Below, one piece after another: positions 7,042-9,328 of a stretch of DNA of 9,328 nucleotides. The notes beneath the pieces were generated by a model. It saw nothing but the letters and a program-made list of their open reading frames with translations. It did not search any database and was not told the DNA's origin. A program made the translations under genes and the position numbers. The DNA comes from Deltaproteobacteria bacterium. Lineage in GTDB: Bacteria > Desulfobacterota > Desulfobulbia > Desulfobulbales > Desulfocapsaceae. Position 1 is the first letter of the stretch. Each line of letters starts with the position of its first letter. The stretch lies in assembly GCA_021779275.1 (NCBI GenBank), contig JAJYAX010000038.1, positions 1 to 9,328 of the forward strand. Direction: 5' to 3'.

Positions 7042-8947
7042 GGGCATCGCCTTTCGCATGGGGGCGCCGGTCCTGGCTGGATCGGCCCTGGTTTTTCTTG
7101 TGATCTTCTCCATCGGATACCTCCATTCGCGAGAGACCATCCTGCGCAACGTCCAGGAAAATGCCCAGAATCTGGCCCGGCGGATCGCCCATCGAATCGA
7201 ATTGGTGCTTGCTCCCGTGGAAAAGGTGCCGGAAAACCTCGATATCGTACTGGAGACCTTCGATGTCAATGAGACGAAAATCATCGAGGTCCTGCGCAGC
7301 ACCCTCCATATCAACCCGGAGGTCTTCGGCGCTGCCATCGCCTTCGAGCCCTATGCCTTCGATCCCGCACGCCTTTATTTCAGCCCGTATATGTCCAGGA
7401 AGGGAAAAGGCTTCCAGATGACCCATCTCGGCGGCAAGGGATATCACTACTTCTATCAAGACTGGTATCAGATCCCCAGGGAGACGGGAAAATCAAGCTG
7501 GAGCGAGCCCTATTTCGACGAGGGGGGAGGAGACATCCTCATGGCCACCTTCTCCCGCCCGTTTTTTCGAGAGAAAGAGGGAACCCCGCAGTTCACCGGC
7601 GTGATCACGGCAGATATTTCCCTGGAATGGCTGGAGAAAATAGTAGCAGAGATCCATGTTCTCCGCACCGGGTACGGATTCATTATCTCACGCAACGGCG
7701 CCTTTATCGTGCATCCGCAAAAGAGCTGGATCTTGAATGAGACTATTTTCAGCATCGCCGAGGCCCGGAATGACCCCGCGCTTCGGGCCATCGGCAAGCG
7801 CATGATTGCCGGGGAATCGGGGTTTTTCCCCTTTACCGGCGATGTCCTGCAAAGACCCGGATTTATCTATCTCACCCCAGTCGGTTTCAGCAACTGGTCG
7901 TTGGGCATTTTCTTTCCAACGAACGAACTGATGGCGGATCTGGATGCCTTCAGGCGAACGGCGGTCTCCCTTGGCCTCTCCGGATTACTGGTGCTGATTC
8001 TGGTTGTGTGGCTGGTTGCACGAACCATCACCCGTCCGCTCCGGACCCTTTCCGCCGTGGCCCGGAATATGGCCACGGGCAATCTGGAAATCGAGGTGCC
8101 GGTTCCAAAGACTGGTGACGAGGTGGCCATCCTGGCGGAATCGTTCAATTACATGAAAAATTCCTTGAAGGTTCATATCCGGGAGCTCCTTGCGGCCACC
8201 GCCGCCAAAGAGCATATCGAAAGCGAGCTCACCATCGCCCGGGACATCCAGATGGGCTTGCTGCCGAAGACGTTTCCTCCCTTCCCGGACCTTCCCGGGT
8301 TTGATCTCTATGCCCTGCTGAAGCCGGCCCGGGAAGTGGGGGGAGATCTCTATGATTTTTGCCGGATCGACGAGGATCGCGTCTGTTTTTTCCTGGGCGA
8401 TGTCTCCGGCAAGGGGGTTCCGGCCGCACTCTTCATGGCGGTGACCATGACCCTGATCAAGATGACGGCAGCCAAAGGGCTCAGTCCGGACAGGATCCTG
8501 CGGGAGGTCAATGGGCAACTGAGCCGGGACAATGCCGCCGGTATGTTCGTGACCCTGTTTTGCGGCATCGTCAATATCCGCACCAGGGAACTCTGGTACG
8601 CCAACGGCGGCCATAATCAGCCGGTATTGCTGCGAAAGAGCGGAGAGGCCATCTTCCTGGAAGGGACAGACGGCATTCTTCTCGGCGCTATGGAAGACAT
8701 TGACTATGCGATGAAACGGATCGTACTGGATGCCGGGGAAGGATTATTCCTCTATTCGGATGGGGTTACCGAGGCCATGGACGAACAGGAGAGGCTCTAC
8801 TCTGATGAGCGGTTACTTGAGGCCCTCAAGGCCATGGGGCAAATGTCATCTGCCGAGGTGGTGGAGAGTGTCGCTCACGATGTCATCTCCTTTGCCGGAA
8901 CCGCCCCCCAGGCTGACGACATCACCGTAATGATGGTACGATTTTGA
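7028..8947 (+). CDS. Membrane sensor phosphatase: dCache-HAMP-SpoIIE (PP2C)
   Basis: Inner-membrane serine phosphatase of 639 residues that would dephosphorylate the STAS protein in response to an extracytoplasmic signal. Order: membrane segment 1 (about 12-32), periplasmic double Cache domain (about 33-305, including SSWSEPYFDEGGGDILMATF at 156-175), membrane segment 2 (about 311-331), HAMP (about 332-385, TRPLRTLSAVARNMATGNLEIEV), a helical linker ending IARDIQMGLLP (403-413), and the PP2C domain (about 425-639). Metal-binding acidic residues are visible: Asp440 (VGGD), Asp458 (GDVSGKG), Asp578 (YSDGVTE) and Asp630/Asp631 (ADDITV), so it should be active. I chose ATG 7028 (14-nt overlap with the binding-protein gene); a GTG at 6986 would add 14 residues and deepen the overlap to 56 nt. 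Neither start has a strong ribosome site, so translation probably depends on coupling. It is the last gene of the + strand run. Confidence 0.95.
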   Translation: MIKSRGIAFRMGAPVLAGSALVFLVIFSIGYLHSRETILRNVQENAQNLARRIAHRIELVLAPVEKVPENLDIVLETFDVNETKIIEVLRSTLHINPEVFGAAIAFEPYAFDPARLYFSPYMSRKGKGFQMTHLGGKGYHYFYQDWYQIPRETGKSSWSEPYFDEGGGDILMATFSRPFFREKEGTPQFTGVITADISLEWLEKIVAEIHVLRTGYGFIISRNGAFIVHPQKSWILNETIFSIAEARNDPALRAIGKRMIAGESGFFPFTGDVLQRPGFIYLTPVGFSNWSLGIFFPTNELMADLDAFRRTAVSLGLSGLLVLILVVWLVARTITRPLRTLSAVARNMATGNLEIEVPVPKTGDEVAILAESFNYMKNSLKVHIRELLAATAAKEHIESELTIARDIQMGLLPKTFPPFPDLPGFDLYALLKPAREVGGDLYDFCRIDEDRVCFFLGDVSGKGVPAALFMAVTMTLIKMTAAKGLSPDRILREVNGQLSRDNAAGMFVTLFCGIVNIRTRELWYANGGHNQPVLLRKSGEAIFLEGTDGILLGAMEDIDYAMKRIVLDAGEGLFLYSDGVTEAMDEQERLYSDERLLEALKAMGQMSSAEVVESVAHDVISFAGTAPQADDITVMMVRF

Positions 8948-8968
8948 GGCAAGGTCCTCTATCACCTT

Positions 8969-9328
8969 TCATCCGGCACCTTCTCCCTGCAGAATGGCGG
9001 CGGCAAAGCGACGGGCAGCTCCGACGAGGACCTCGCGCTTCTCGCCCTGGCGGGCTGCACCGGATAGCCCGGTCATGGCGATCAACACATAATCGGCCAT
9101 CTCACCTGTAGCCCGTGCGGAATGCCGGGAAAAAGCCTCCTTAAGGAAGGTCTTGGTTTCCTGGCGCATCTTCTCCGTTGTCGCCCGCGCCTCACTATCC
9201 GTGCAGTTTCGCGTGCCGTCCAGGATAAGACAGCCGGGCTGATTCGTACACTTGCAGAACGCCTCGGCCGCCGCGAGCAGAAGATTGGTTACCGCCTCTT
9301 CCAGGGAGGTTGCCGTGCCGACAGCCTC
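8969..9328 (-). CDS. TetR-family transcriptional regulator, C-terminal part (5' partial)
   Basis: Reading the reverse strand, the frame is open from the window edge (9328) to a TGA at 8969-8971, giving about 119 residues. It reads as the ligand-binding and dimerisation part of a TetR/AcrR-type repressor: LEEAVTNLLLAAAEAFCK, then CTNQPGCLILDGTRNCTDSEARATTEKM, then a long amphipathic helix ETKTFLKEAF, and a terminal helix ending LVGAARRFAAAILQGEGAG. The DNA-binding helix-turn-helix lies beyond the edge, so the internal ATG at 9169 is not the start. Four cysteines are spaced C-x-C-x5-C-x8-C, two more than I would expect around the family's usual PGC turn. The gene converges on the phosphatase gene with a 21-bp gap. 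Its target is unknown, and nothing shows that it controls the + strand operon. Confidence 0.8.
   Translation of the reverse strand, partial: EAVGTATSLEEAVTNLLLAAAEAFCKCTNQPGCLILDGTRNCTDSEARATTEKMRQETKTFLKEAFSRHSARATGEMADYVLIAMTGLSGAARQGEKREVLVGAARRFAAAILQGEGAG

Noticed and set aside
8951..8968. Possible hairpin AAGGT-N8-ACCTT in the convergent gap, as a bidirectional terminator
   Set aside because: The stem is only 5 bp with an 8-nt loop and no T run follows on either strand, so it is too weak to call.

Overview
The window is a tightly packed stretch of GC-rich bacterial DNA. Eight genes run on the + strand from the left edge to 8947 with no non-coding base between them: every junction is an overlap (4, 4, 29, 11, 14, 4 and 14 nt). 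One partial gene on the - strand converges from the right. Clear Shine-Dalgarno sites, an exported solute-binding protein and a two-membrane-segment periplasmic sensor indicate a Gram-negative bacterium. The gene repertoire would suit an anaerobic or metabolically versatile proteobacterium or Desulfobacterota member, but that placement is only an inference.

Region 1 (1-4261) looks catabolic. It holds the C-terminal two thirds of a xanthine-dehydrogenase-family molybdenum hydroxylase large subunit (cut by the left edge), a fused [2Fe-2S]/FAD electron-transfer subunit, and a 12-segment MFS transporter. The family assignment is firm. By remembered alignment to bovine xanthine oxidase, two purine-binding positions are changed (Glu802 to Asp and Arg880 to Leu), so the substrate is probably not xanthine and the xdh symbols are withheld.

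Region 2 (4233-8947) is a signalling module: a 349-residue GNAT-like acetyltransferase, a SpoIIAA/RsbV-type STAS protein with an intact phosphorylatable serine, an RsbW/SpoIIAB-type serine kinase (start best placed at a TTG), an orphan NMT1/THI5-type periplasmic binding protein, and a dCache-HAMP-SpoIIE (PP2C) membrane phosphatase. The last four form a full partner-switching circuit: a periplasmic signal enters through the binding protein and/or the Cache domain, the phosphatase dephosphorylates the STAS protein, and the STAS protein then binds the kinase. No sigma factor and no ABC permease or ATPase is present in the window.

The main biological point is that regions 1 and 2 appear to be a single transcription unit. 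The working hypothesis is that the binding protein senses the substrate, or a relative of it, handled by the molybdenum hydroxylase and the MFS carrier, and that the switch output is either a sigma factor encoded elsewhere or the co-encoded acetyltransferase.

Region 3 (8969-9328) is the C-terminal part of a TetR-family regulator on the opposite strand, separated from the phosphatase gene by 21 bp. I saw no RNA genes, CRISPR arrays, insertion sequences or attachment sites, and there is no gene-free stretch longer than 21 bp.
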